The notes under the pieces: generated by a model | Databases searched by the model: none | The model's input: the letters and a program-made list of their open reading frames with translations, nothing else | Told to the model about the DNA's origin: nothing | Translations under genes and position numbers: made by a program | In this document: piece by piece, positions 9,595 to 18,122 of the stretch | How positions within the stretch are numbered: the first letter of the stretch is position 1 | Layout: each line of letters starts with the position of its first letter | Origin: Luteolibacter algae | GTDB lineage: Bacteria; Verrucomicrobiota; Verrucomicrobiia; Verrucomicrobiales; Akkermansiaceae | Direction: 5' to 3' | DNA length: 64,000 bases | Assembly: GCF_042683045.1 (NCBI RefSeq) | Contig: NZ_JBHUIT010000034.1 | Span: 186,001 to 250,000, forward strand

Positions 9595-9924
9595 TTAAGC
9601 TTCTTTTTTGATGACAGAGGCGATAGCGGCTTTATCAAACTCAAGATTGGTGCCTTCCGCGACTTTCACCATGACGGTTTTTTCTTTCACATTGTGGACT
9701 AATCCATGAAGCCCGGCAGTGGTGACGACCTTGTCGCCGTTTTTCAATGCCGCGATGCGTGCCGCCTGCTCTTTGCGTTGGCGCTGCTGGGGACGAATCA
9801 GCAAAAAGTAGAACATGATGATCATCACCGCGAACATGAACGGTCCGCTGCCGATGATTGCCTGGATGCCTTCAGGCTTTGCTGGGGCTGTGGCTTGGGC
9901 GAGAGTATTGAATAAGTTGATCAT
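9595..9924 (-). CDS. yajC: Preprotein translocase accessory subunit YajC
   Basis: 109-residue single-pass membrane protein. A membrane helix (about residues 30-45, FMFAVMIIMFYFLLIRPQQ) is followed by the conserved RPQQ(R)xRKE stretch and a small cytoplasmic domain with GDKVVTTAGLHG, all typical of YajC. It works with SecDF as an accessory complex of SecYEG. The start ATG overlaps the tgt stop by 4 nt, and secDF follows 48 nt downstream. Confidence 0.94.
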   Translation of the reverse strand: MINLFNTLAQATAPAKPEGIQAIIGSGPFMFAVMIIMFYFLLIRPQQRQRKEQAARIAALKNGDKVVTTAGLHGLVHNVKEKTVMVKVAEGTNLEFDKAAIASVIKKEA

Positions 9925-11057
9925 GATTCGGTTTGCTTGGCGTTGTATCGTTGGATGAAAGATTCTTTGAATTCTGAAAAGGTTCCCGCCAGTATCGCTT
10001 CCCGCGCGTGGCGTGTGAGGGACAGGTAGAAATGCAGATTATGGAAGGAAAGCAATCGTAAAGAGAGCATTTCACCTGCCCGGAACAGATGGCGGATGTA
10101 GGAACGGGAAAAACGGGACACATGCGGATGGCTGGATTCGCACAAGGGGCGTTGATCGTTTGCGTGGACGAGATTCTTGATATGTATCGGTCCGTCCAAG
10201 GTAAATGCCACACCATGACGAGCGATGCGGGTGGGCATCACACAATCAAACATGTCCACACCGCGCGAAATCATCTCAAGGATCTGTGGAGGTGTGCCGA
10301 GTCCCATCGCGTAGCGCGGTTTATCTTTCGGTAAAAATGGCACAGCGTTATCGATCGCACGGAACATTTCTTCTTCCGGCTCCCCGACGGAGACACCGCC
10401 GACGGCATAGCCGTCGAAATCCAGCTCCACAAGCTCGCGGGCGGATTGCTCACGCAGATCCGCGTAAATTGATCCCTGGACAATGCCGAAATGGTGTTGT
10501 GGCAGAGCGTTGGTGAGAGGCTGGTTTTCGGTGATCCAGTCTTTGCAGCGTTTGGCCCAGCGGGTGGTTAGATCGAGGGATTTCGACGCGTATTTTTCCT
10601 CGCAGGGGTAGGGTGGACACTCGTCGAAAAGCATGGCGATATCCGAGCCAAGCGAAGCCTGGATTTCCATGGACAGCTCGGGGGTAAGCATCATTTTCGA
10701 TCCATCCAGATGGGATTGAAAGCGAACGCCTTCCTCCGTGATTTTGCGCATCTTCGCGAGTGACCAAACTTGGAAGCCGCCTGAATCGGTCAGCATGGGC
10801 TTCCGCCAGGTGGTGAAATCATGGAGACCCCCGAAGTTTTTGATCAGCTCATGTCCCGGGCGGAGCCAAAGGTGATAGGTGTTCCCCAGAATTATCTGGG
10901 CACCCAGATCTTCGAGCTCCGCAGGATGGAGGGTTTTCACCGATCCCTGTGTGCCCACGGGCATAAAGATGGGTGTTTCCACATCGCCATGCGGGAGAGT
11001 TAGCAGACCGGCGCGCGCGGAAGTCTTCTCGTCGGTATGTTGCAATAAAAAAGGCAT
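9921..11057 (-). CDS. tgt: tRNA-guanine transglycosylase, altered zinc site
   Basis: Exchanges guanine-34 for preQ1 in tRNAs with GUN anticodons (queuosine pathway). 378 residues from the chosen ATG, matching the family (about 375); a further 24 in-frame residues upstream do not look family-like. Catalytic residues are present: D91 in LTDSGGFQ and the nucleophile D271 in GVDMFDCVMPTR; the GGVSVGE loop (residues 220-226) is also intact. The usual CxCxxC zinc motif before SRAYxRHL is missing: here it reads CESSHPHV (residues 306-313), keeping one Cys and two His, while the later His (H339, SFHN) is kept. The stop overlaps the yajC start by 4 nt. Whether metal is still bound is unknown. Confidence 0.93.
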   Translation of the reverse strand: MPFLLQHTDEKTSARAGLLTLPHGDVETPIFMPVGTQGSVKTLHPAELEDLGAQIILGNTYHLWLRPGHELIKNFGGLHDFTTWRKPMLTDSGGFQVWSLAKMRKITEEGVRFQSHLDGSKMMLTPELSMEIQASLGSDIAMLFDECPPYPCEEKYASKSLDLTTRWAKRCKDWITENQPLTNALPQHHFGIVQGSIYADLREQSARELVELDFDGYAVGGVSVGEPEEEMFRAIDNAVPFLPKDKPRYAMGLGTPPQILEMISRGVDMFDCVMPTRIARHGVAFTLDGPIHIKNLVHANDQRPLCESSHPHVSRFSRSYIRHLFRAGEMLSLRLLSFHNLHFYLSLTRHAREAILAGTFSEFKESFIQRYNAKQTES

Positions 11058-11101
11058 GAACGATGGAAAGCGTTTGAGAATATAGGGCTGGAGCGCAAGG
11101 A

Positions 11102-11122
11102 TTGTGGCTTCCAAAGCCACAA
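11102..11122 (-). other. Perfect 9-bp hairpin between dnaJ and tgt
   Basis: TTGTGGCTT and AAGCCACAA pair perfectly around a 3-nt loop, in the 134-nt space between the dnaJ stop and the tgt start. No T run follows on the minus strand, so it is not a standard intrinsic terminator. It could be a weak terminator, an RNA-processing site or a leader element for tgt. I see no preQ1-aptamer-like sequence around it. Confidence 0.4.
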
Positions 11123-11191
11123 ATACCAAGTGAATGGATACCCGCCACCGTTGGGCGAGCTTTCAGTAATTTGATATTTCTCAGCGAAATC

Positions 11192-12325
11192 CTAGAGCTC
11201 GAAAAAACGCTTCGCCTTCTCCAGGAAACCTTCGTGAATCGGCGAGTTGTGATCGCCGATGGATTCTGAGAAAGCGCGGAGTTTTTGCTGTTGCTCTTTG
11301 TTCAGCTTCGTCGGCACTTCTACCTGGACAGTGACGTTGAGATCACCGCGATGGCCACCGGATAAAGAAGGCATTCCCTTGTCCCTGACCCGGAAAGTCG
11401 TGCCTCCCTGGGTGCCTGTCGGGATTTTGATCGAGGCCTTGCCGTCAAGGGTCGGAACCTTGAGTTCGCCACCGAGGGCGGCTGTGCTGAAAGGTAGTGG
11501 AACATCACAGAAAAGCGTTGTGCCCTCGCGCTCAAAGACATCGTGGTCCTCGACGTGGAGGAAAGCATACAGATCACCGGCCGGACCTCCGCGGACACCG
11601 GCATCTCCATTCCCCGTGGAACGCAGGCGAACACCTGTGTCCACACCTGCGGGAATGCGCAGCTTGATACGTGTGCTTCGTTCCACACGACCCTCGCCAT
11701 GACACTCGTTGCATGGATCTGAGACAATTTCGCCATTGCCACGGCATTCCGGACAGGTCGATTGCTGGATGAAAATCCCCGCCTGCCTGCCGACGACGCC
11801 GCGGCCACCGCATGTGGAGCAGGTTTTGACTCCGCCCGAGCCTTTCGAGCCGGTGGCATTGCATTTTCCACACGGGACGTTGCGCTCGATCTCAAGCTCC
11901 TTTTCCACTCCCGTGGCAGCTTCCTCAAGAGTGATCTCCATGTCATACCGGAGATCAGAGCCGCGTTGCTTGCCGGAACGCTTCCGCGAAGATCCTCCGC
12001 CGCCGAAGAATTCCTCAAAGCCACCTCCGAAGGCTCCGCCGAAGACCTGTGAGAAAATATCAGCGGGATCGTGGAAACCACCACGTCCACCGCCCATCCC
12101 ACCGGAAAATGCATCATGACCGTAACGATCGTATGCGGCGCGTTTGTCCGGATCGGAAAGCGCTTCATAAGCTTGGCCCAGTTCCTTGAACTTGTCTTCG
12201 GCGGTAGGATCGCCGGGATTTTTATCCGGGTGGTATTTTACCGCCAGCTTCCGGTAGGCTTTTTTGATTTCTGCAGCGTCAGCCGATTTGGAGACACCTA
12301 GAATTTCGTAATAATCGCGAGGCAT
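11192..12325 (-). CDS. dnaJ: Chaperone DnaJ
   Basis: Type I Hsp40 co-chaperone of 377 residues that stimulates the DnaK ATPase. In order: J-domain (residues 1-70, with YHPDKNPGD carrying the HPD motif), a G/F-rich linker, and a zinc-finger domain of four CxxCxGxG-type repeats (CGKCNATG, CSTCGGRG, CPECRGNG, CNECHGEG), then the C-terminal substrate-binding domains. The gene follows grpE by 48 nt in the same direction; dnaK is not in the window. Confidence 0.97.
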   Translation of the reverse strand: MPRDYYEILGVSKSADAAEIKKAYRKLAVKYHPDKNPGDPTAEDKFKELGQAYEALSDPDKRAAYDRYGHDAFSGGMGGGRGGFHDPADIFSQVFGGAFGGGFEEFFGGGGSSRKRSGKQRGSDLRYDMEITLEEAATGVEKELEIERNVPCGKCNATGSKGSGGVKTCSTCGGRGVVGRQAGIFIQQSTCPECRGNGEIVSDPCNECHGEGRVERSTRIKLRIPAGVDTGVRLRSTGNGDAGVRGGPAGDLYAFLHVEDHDVFEREGTTLFCDVPLPFSTAALGGELKVPTLDGKASIKIPTGTQGGTTFRVRDKGMPSLSGGHRGDLNVTVQVEVPTKLNKEQQQKLRAFSESIGDHNSPIHEGFLEKAKRFFEL

Positions 12326-12373
12326 TCGTATGAAAGAGTAAAAACTTGATGTGTGAAAATACCGTCTGTTTTA

Positions 12374-12946
12374 TCAGGCAGGTTGTTCAGGATCCGCAGC
12401 TGCTGCGACGACGACTGAAGCGGGGCGCAGGAGGCGATCACGGATTTTAAAACCACGGCGGGTTACGCGAATGATTTCGCCCTCAGGCTGGTCCGATGGC
12501 TCTTGGGAGACCGCATCGTGAAGGTTTGGATCGAACTGACCTACGGTCGAGATTTCCTCAACACCCTGATTGGTCAAAAAGTCGTTGAGCTGCTTGCGGA
12601 CCATTTCCATGCCAATGTAGATCATGGAAGATGTGTCTTGTGCCGCGGCTAGCATACCCATCTCGAAATTGTCGATCACCGGAAGAAGGTCCTCAAGGAG
12701 GCGCTGGTTCGCATAGCGAATGGCTTCCTCGCGTTCGCGGGCGGTGCGTTTGCGGAGATTGTCCATCTCAGCGGCGGTGCGGAGAGAAACTTCCTTCCAC
12801 TTTGCTGCTTCTGCCTCGAGTTGTTCCCACGGATCGAGTTCTGCAGCCGGCTCAGCTTCCTGGCTTTCCGGATTTGCTGTTGTGGCATCGATCTCCTCCG
12901 TGGATTCTGGGGTTTCGTCTTGCGGTTGGGAATCGTCTTGCTTCAT
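12374..12946 (-). CDS. grpE: Nucleotide exchange factor GrpE
   Basis: 190-residue cytoplasmic protein that releases ADP from DnaK. An acidic, low-complexity N-terminus (about residues 1-45) precedes the coiled coil (RTAAEMDNLRKRTARERE) and the C-terminal beta domain with the family motif GVEEISTVGQFDPNLHDAV. Upstream of dnaJ and probably co-transcribed with it. I looked for a CIRCE operator upstream and did not find one, so heat-shock control by HrcA is not supported here. Confidence 0.95.
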   Translation of the reverse strand: MKQDDSQPQDETPESTEEIDATTANPESQEAEPAAELDPWEQLEAEAAKWKEVSLRTAAEMDNLRKRTAREREEAIRYANQRLLEDLLPVIDNFEMGMLAAAQDTSSMIYIGMEMVRKQLNDFLTNQGVEEISTVGQFDPNLHDAVSQEPSDQPEGEIIRVTRRGFKIRDRLLRPASVVVAAAADPEQPA

Positions 12947-13059
12947 GCGGGGTATGTGTAATCAGGATTTTCGCAAGGTCAACCCTTTGGGAAGCCGCCA
13001 ATTCGCATAATACGCAAAAAAGTTCCAAAATCTCTTCCTGTCGGATCGGGAATGCGAAA

Positions 13060-13119
13060 AACCCGCCTGGAAAAGATTGCCGGACGTATGGTCGGCAAAG
13101 GGAAATTTCCAGACGGGTT
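13060..13119 (-). terminator. Intrinsic terminator after glpD
   Basis: Read on the minus strand, AACCCGTCTGGAAA pairs with TTTCCAGGCGGGTT (one T-G wobble) and the latter runs directly into a T stretch. Inside the loop a second short stem, TTGCCG/CGGCAA, gives a stem on top of a stem. Position and T tract fit termination of the glpF-glpK-glpD transcript before grpE. Confidence 0.75.
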
Positions 13120-13164
13120 GGCCGTAGCCGTTTTTCTTGAGGAAAAGAGTATCTCAGTAATCCA

Positions 13165-14742
13165 TTATGATGTGGCGGGAGCGGCGGTGCTCGCTGGATC
13201 ACCGAAAACGTAGCCTCTGGCCAGGGTTTCGTAGTCCGCGATCTGTCCGGCTATCCAGTCTTCGCTCTTGTTCAATTCCTCCGCGAGAATTCTTGCCACC
13301 TCAGCGGATGCCTCGATGCTTGCTTTGGCATTGAGTAGTAAACAGCGGCTGCGGCGGGCGAGGACATCCTCCACACTTCTCGCCATCTCCTCGCGGGCGT
13401 GCCAGCGCACTTCCGCAGCAGTCAGGCTGAGCGACGGATGAATTTGCCTACTATCGTCCAAGGCGCGGATGCCTGCTGCATCAGAACCATAGGGCCGGAG
13501 GTTTGCCTCTGGAATTTCTCCACGTGTCCAGCCCCGGATCTGCAATGTCGCGGTTTCACAGGGTTTCTGTTCCACGCCCGAGACCATTTCCGCCTGGTCA
13601 ATCACGTCCTCCGCCATTTTCCGGTAGGTTGTCCACTTCCCACCCGTGACAGTGATGAGACCGCTGTTGCTGACGACAATGGTATGATCGCGTGAAATCG
13701 CCGCCGTATCCGAACTGTCTCCGGAACTGACCAGCGGGCGCAGGCCTGCAAAAATACTGAGAACATCCTCGGGGCGAGGGTCTTTGGTGAGATATTTTGC
13801 GGCATGTTCCATGATAAATTCCACTTCGGAAGCCAGAGCACGCGGCTCCAGCGATTTCTCCGGAAGAGGCGTATCGGTGGTGCCAACCACCACGCAATCA
13901 TGCCATGGCACGGCAAAGAGAACCCGGCCATCCGCGGTCTTCGGAATCATAATCGCGGAGTTTCCAGGTAGGAATTCCTTGGGAAGCACGATGTGTATGC
14001 CTTGACTGACGGTTACCATCGGCTTGGCGGTTTTCTCATCCTTCGCACGTAGTTCATCCACGAAGATTCCCGTAGCATTGATCACACAGCGGGCGCGAAC
14101 CTGGAATGCTTCTCCGGATTCCGCATCCATTGCCTCGATTCCGGAAATGATCCCGTCAGTTTTCAGCAAGCCGGTGCATTTCGCGTAGTTAACGATTTTC
14201 GCACCGAGACCAGCGGCCGTTTGAGCGAGATTTACCGCGAGTCGGGAGTCATCGAACTGCCCGTCATGATAAGCAACGCTGCCCGTCAGACTCTCGGTTT
14301 CCACGGTTGGAATGCGTTTGATCGTTTCCTCCTTTGAAAGCCAGCGGCTCGGACCAAGGCCAAGCTTACCTGCAAGGTGATCATATACTTTCATGCCGAT
14401 TCCGTAGAAAGGGCCTTCCCACCAGCTATAGTTCGGAATCACGAAGGATAAATCGTGGACCAGATGGGGAGCGTTTTTAGTAAGTCTGCCACGCTCGCGA
14501 AGAGCCTCCAGGACAAGGGATATGTTACCTTGCTGTAAATAACGCACGCCGCCGTGGACGAGTTTCGTTGAGCGTGAGGAAGTGCCTTTTGCGAAATCCG
14601 CCTGTTCGATCAGGACGACGGAATGTCCGCGGGATGCTGCGTCCACAGCAGCGCCGAGACCGGTCGCGCCACCGCCGACAATGCAAAAATCGTAGGGTTC
14701 CTTGGCGTTTTTAATGTGATTGAGTGATTGTTCTCGTTTCAT
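13165..14742 (-). CDS. glpD: Aerobic glycerol-3-phosphate dehydrogenase
   Basis: FAD enzyme that oxidises glycerol-3-phosphate to dihydroxyacetone phosphate at the inner membrane, passing electrons to quinone. 525 residues. The N-terminal Rossmann motif CIVGGGATGLGAA and the family stretch SSRSTKLVHGGVRYLQQGN bind FAD; DGQFDDSRL and TVTGGKWTTYR are also typical. The ATG at 14742 overlaps the glpK stop (ATGA), which supports this start over one 54 nt upstream. Part of the glpF-glpK-glpD operon. Confidence 0.95.
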   Translation of the reverse strand: MKREQSLNHIKNAKEPYDFCIVGGGATGLGAAVDAASRGHSVVLIEQADFAKGTSSRSTKLVHGGVRYLQQGNISLVLEALRERGRLTKNAPHLVHDLSFVIPNYSWWEGPFYGIGMKVYDHLAGKLGLGPSRWLSKEETIKRIPTVETESLTGSVAYHDGQFDDSRLAVNLAQTAAGLGAKIVNYAKCTGLLKTDGIISGIEAMDAESGEAFQVRARCVINATGIFVDELRAKDEKTAKPMVTVSQGIHIVLPKEFLPGNSAIMIPKTADGRVLFAVPWHDCVVVGTTDTPLPEKSLEPRALASEVEFIMEHAAKYLTKDPRPEDVLSIFAGLRPLVSSGDSSDTAAISRDHTIVVSNSGLITVTGGKWTTYRKMAEDVIDQAEMVSGVEQKPCETATLQIRGWTRGEIPEANLRPYGSDAAGIRALDDSRQIHPSLSLTAAEVRWHAREEMARSVEDVLARRSRCLLLNAKASIEASAEVARILAEELNKSEDWIAGQIADYETLARGYVFGDPASTAAPATS

Positions 14743-16238
14743 GATTCTTGTTCTGGGAGTTCCCATGCTTTTGCGCGTTCGACTGCGCGTTTCCATCCGG
14801 TTGCGAGTGCGTTCATTTCGGAGTCCTCGCGTTCAGGCTTGAATCTAGCACCTTCTTTCCACCGGGCCACGATGTCTTCCTTGCTTTCCCAAAAGCCTAC
14901 TGCGAGCCCTGCCAAATAAGCGGCACCGAGGGCAGTGGTTTCGACATTCTCCGGCCGCACTACGTTGAGTTTCAGGAGATCCGATTGGAATTGCATGAGT
15001 GGTGTGCTGCGGGAAGCTCCGCCATCGACGCGCAGTTCCGTCATTGGCATCCCGGCATCCTTTTCCATGCAGTCCGCTAGGTCAGCGCTTTGATAGGCGA
15101 TTGCTTCCAGGGCCGCACGGCAGTAATGCTTGCGATTTGTGCCGCGGGTCATCCCCACGCACGCACCCCGTGCATACGGATCCCAATGGGGTGCCCCCAA
15201 TCCAGCGAAGGCCGGCACCAGATACATACCCCCTGCATCAGGCACCTCGGAGGCGAGTTGGCTGCATTCCTCCGCAGAGCGGACCAGCTGGAGCTCATCG
15301 CGCAGCCATTGGACCACCGCACCGCCCATGAAGATCGATCCCTCAAGCGCATACTCGGTGATTCCGTTGATGCGCCAAGCGATGGTGGTCAGAAGATTAT
15401 TCTTGGAGCGGATGGCTTTTTCACCGGTGTTCATAAGCAGGAAACAACCCGTGCCGTAGGTGTTCTTCGCCATTCCGGGCTCAAAGCAAGCTTGTCCGAA
15501 AAGTGCCGCATGCTGATCGCCCGCGATACCGGCGATGGGGACTTTTTTCGTCGTGTGGCCATAAATCTCGCTGCTGCCTTTCACTTCCGGGAGCATGCAG
15601 CGGGGGATATTGAAAATTTTCAGAATCTCATCGTCCCAATCATCTTCGTGGATGTTGTAGAGCAAGGTCCGCGAGGCATTGGTCGCGTCCGTGATGTGGA
15701 CTTCCCCATCGGTGAGTTTCCACACCAGCCAGCTATCGATTGTTCCAAACAACAAATCGCCGGCTTCCGCCCGCTCGCGGACACCCTTCACGTTCTCCAG
15801 AATCCAGCGGAGCTTTGTGCCTGAAAAATACGGATCAAGACGCAACCCTGTTTTGTCTCCGAATTTGTGCTCCAGCCCTTCTTCCTCTTTAAGCTTCGCG
15901 CAGTAGTCAGCCGTGCGCCGATCCTGCCAGACGATGGCATTGTAGACGGGTTTGCCGGTGTTTTTGTCCCACACAACGGTCGTTTCGCGCTGATTTGTGA
16001 TACCTATCGCGGCGATGTCCCGATGGCGTAGATCCGCTTTTCCGAGCGCCTCCGCTTCCACCGCAGTTTGGCTGGCCCAGATTTCCATGGGATCGTGCTC
16101 GACCCAACCCGGTTTCGGATAAATTTGAGTATATTCTTTTTGGCTCACTGCCACGACTTCCCCTGCGTGATTCACGACGAGAGCCCGTGAGCTTGTCGTT
16201 CCCTGATCAAGGGCTAGGATGAATTGTTCGGATTTCAT
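14739..16238 (-). CDS. glpK: Glycerol kinase
   Basis: Phosphorylates glycerol to glycerol-3-phosphate with ATP, trapping it in the cytoplasm. 499 residues, the usual length. FGGY-kinase motifs are clear: LALDQGTTSSRA at the N-terminus, the NQRETTVVWD loop, GIAGDQHAALFGQ (residues about 260-272) and the C-terminal LRVDGGASRS nucleotide site. It sits between glpF (44 nt upstream) and glpD (4-nt overlap). Confidence 0.97.
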   Translation of the reverse strand: MKSEQFILALDQGTTSSRALVVNHAGEVVAVSQKEYTQIYPKPGWVEHDPMEIWASQTAVEAEALGKADLRHRDIAAIGITNQRETTVVWDKNTGKPVYNAIVWQDRRTADYCAKLKEEEGLEHKFGDKTGLRLDPYFSGTKLRWILENVKGVRERAEAGDLLFGTIDSWLVWKLTDGEVHITDATNASRTLLYNIHEDDWDDEILKIFNIPRCMLPEVKGSSEIYGHTTKKVPIAGIAGDQHAALFGQACFEPGMAKNTYGTGCFLLMNTGEKAIRSKNNLLTTIAWRINGITEYALEGSIFMGGAVVQWLRDELQLVRSAEECSQLASEVPDAGGMYLVPAFAGLGAPHWDPYARGACVGMTRGTNRKHYCRAALEAIAYQSADLADCMEKDAGMPMTELRVDGGASRSTPLMQFQSDLLKLNVVRPENVETTALGAAYLAGLAVGFWESKEDIVARWKEGARFKPEREDSEMNALATGWKRAVERAKAWELPEQES

Positions 16239-16282
16239 AATTTTTTTAAGTTATCGTTGGGTTTCTTAGTTTAATAAATTTG

Positions 16283-17056
16283 TTAGGCCGAAAAGAGGGC
16301 GCGATACAGAAATGCACCGGCCACCCCGCCAATCAACGGGGCGATTATCGGGACCCAGGCATATCTCCAGTCCGAGCCACCTTTTCCGGCGATCGGTAGT
16401 AATTGGTGGGCGATGCGTGGGCCGAGATCCCGGGCTGGATTGATCGCGTAACCCGTGGGTCCGCCAAGCGAAAGCCCGATGGAAACAACCAGCAAGCCGA
16501 CAAGTAACGGGCTCCACCAAGTGGCGACCAACGCCTGCAAGAGAGGTGGAACATTGCCCAGTGCTTCAAGTTCAGCGGCAGGAATACCGGCTCCTATTTT
16601 CCCGATGGCCAGCACACCGAAGACAAGCATCGCTGTGCCGATAATCTCGGTGATCAGTGCCGGACCGGTCTTGCGGATCGTCGGTGCGGTCGAGAAACAA
16701 GCAAGTTTCCCGGCCTTGTCATCAGTCTCCGCCCAGTGAGCCAGATAGGTGAGCCAGACGAGAGTCGCACCCGTCGCGCCACCTGCAATCTGCGCCAGAA
16801 TGTAGCCCGGCACCTGTGACCAGGAGAAATCACCTATGGAAGCCAATGCCACGGTGACCGCAGGGTTGAGATGAGCGCCCGAGATCCGGCCCACGGAGTA
16901 GACTGCCATCGCCACGCCAAGTCCCCAACCAGTGGTTATCACCATCCAGTCGCCATTCTGTCCCTTGCTCTGTTTCAGGACAACATTCGCAACCACTCCG
17001 TTTCCCAGAAGGATCAGAATTGCCGTCCCGATAAATTCCGCGAGATATGGATTCAT
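16283..17056 (-). CDS. glpF: Glycerol uptake facilitator, MIP family
   Basis: Inner-membrane channel of 257 residues with six membrane helices and two half-helices carrying the NPA boxes: SGAHLNPAVTVAL (about residue 63) and GYAINPARDLGPR (about residue 205). The Asp after the second NPAR is the usual marker of glycerol facilitators rather than water channels. First of the glpF-glpK-glpD genes; a barrel-protein gene lies 49 nt upstream in the same direction. Confidence 0.95.
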   Translation of the reverse strand: MNPYLAEFIGTAILILLGNGVVANVVLKQSKGQNGDWMVITTGWGLGVAMAVYSVGRISGAHLNPAVTVALASIGDFSWSQVPGYILAQIAGGATGATLVWLTYLAHWAETDDKAGKLACFSTAPTIRKTGPALITEIIGTAMLVFGVLAIGKIGAGIPAAELEALGNVPPLLQALVATWWSPLLVGLLVVSIGLSLGGPTGYAINPARDLGPRIAHQLLPIAGKGGSDWRYAWVPIIAPLIGGVAGAFLYRALFSA

Positions 17057-17105
17057 TTGTTAATTATGGGTTTGATATTTATTTTAATCCAGCTGTTTCG
17101 AAAAT

Positions 17106-17846
17106 TCAGAATGTGTATGACAGGTTTAATCCTACCCACGCTTCGTTATCAGTATCGAGCGCATCCAGGGCAAAAGAATACCCGGCGAGTGGCTTTACAG
17201 TCAGCCCCTCGGCCAGAGTGACCGGAAGGCCGACGGCGAACGTGAGATTGTCCAATCCATTGCCTCCCGTTCGGTAGTTTTCCGAGTATCCCAGCACTCC
17301 ATAACTGACCAGGGTGGTGGATTTCGAGAGTTCCAGAGAATGGCTTAGTTTTACCTCATGATACCATCCATTACTACGGGCATTATAGGAGAACCAGGCG
17401 GAGGTAGCAAAACCGGCCGAAAGATCTCTGGTCAGATTGAAAAAGTATTCTTCGCTATCGATTCCGTCTTCTCCGGGGAAGTGATACCAGATCATCCCTG
17501 CGGATGCCGTGTAGGGACCGAAATCATGGTAAAGGTATGCGCTTGGGGTCAGCTCTCCGTATTCGCCATTGAACGAATTGCCATTGAAGAGGTTGAGATG
17601 GACATGATCGAAGAAATCAAGATCGATCGCCTCCCAGGCAATTGGGTTTCCGGAGGAGGAGTCCACACCCCTGTAAACGTGCAAACTTTCAAAACCTGCT
17701 GTCAACGTTGCCCTGAACCACGGACCTTCCGGTGAAGGATCAACCAAGAAGGAGCCGTTATTGCCGTTATTTTTACTCCCTGCATGCACGGTGGTGGAAA
17801 CAAGCCCCAAGAGGCCGAGAGCTATACCTAATGAATTGGGTTTCAT
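17106..17846 (-). CDS. Outer-membrane beta-barrel protein of the glycerol cluster
   Basis: 246 residues with a signal peptide (residues 1-22, ending VHA) and a mature part of alternating polar/hydrophobic strands ending in an aromatic residue (LNLSYTF), the usual signature of an outer-membrane barrel. An early YRGVDSS stretch recalls small barrels annotated as TorF/MipA-like. I cannot name the family with certainty. It is the first gene of the leftward glp unit and faces the GlpR-like regulator across 276 nt, so a role in letting glycerol or glycerophosphodiesters through the outer membrane is a reasonable inference, not shown. Confidence 0.75.
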   Translation of the reverse strand: MKPNSLGIALGLLGLVSTTVHAGSKNNGNNGSFLVDPSPEGPWFRATLTAGFESLHVYRGVDSSSGNPIAWEAIDLDFFDHVHLNLFNGNSFNGEYGELTPSAYLYHDFGPYTASAGMIWYHFPGEDGIDSEEYFFNLTRDLSAGFATSAWFSYNARSNGWYHEVKLSHSLELSKSTTLVSYGVLGYSENYRTGGNGLDNLTFAVGLPVTLAEGLTVKPLAGYSFALDALDTDNEAWVGLNLSYTF

Positions 17847-17918
17847 AATGAGTTTTTGTTTTTTGTTGGATCTTCAATGGCGGAAGAGTCCGGTTCCATC
17901 GATTGGTTGAAATCTTTA

Positions 17919-17996
17919 CTTGGATTTCATTGATCACAATAAAAAAGCTTATAGCAAAAGGGATTAATGGCTTAGGTTTAAATCAATAAATCCAAG
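17919..17996. promoter_or_regulatory. Large inverted repeat, candidate GlpR operator pair
   Basis: CTTGGATTTCATTGAT at 17919-17934 and ATCAATAAATCCAAG at 17982-17996 are inverted copies of each other apart from one extra base, separated by 47 nt. They sit between the divergent barrel/glp genes and the DeoR-type regulator. The spacing suits two regulator molecules that could loop or co-occupy the promoter. Regulator identity is inferred from position. Confidence 0.5.
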
Positions 17997-18065
17997 TTTT
18001 GAGCGATTTTTTGAACTTTTTTAGGGCCGAATCCAACTGAAACACGAGTTTTTGTGTTGGAAATT

Positions 18066-18090
18066 CAATAAAATAAATTGGACTTTATTG
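18066..18090. promoter_or_regulatory. Inverted repeat upstream of the DeoR/GlpR gene
   Basis: CAATAAA (18066-18072) and TTTATTG (18084-18090) form a 7-bp inverted repeat with an 11-nt spacer, 33 nt before the regulator start. It may be an autoregulatory site. The region is AT-rich, so chance is a real alternative. Confidence 0.35.
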
Positions 18091-18122
18091 GGAAAATAAT
18101 TCAGAGAATTTACCTCGAAACT

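Noticed and set aside
11320..12168. Second long minus-strand frame inside dnaJ
   Set aside because: Out-of-frame reading of dnaJ; the J-domain and zinc-finger frame is the real one.
12947..13059. CIRCE heat-shock operator upstream of grpE
   Set aside because: No TTAGCACTC-N9-GAGTGCTAA or near match was found.
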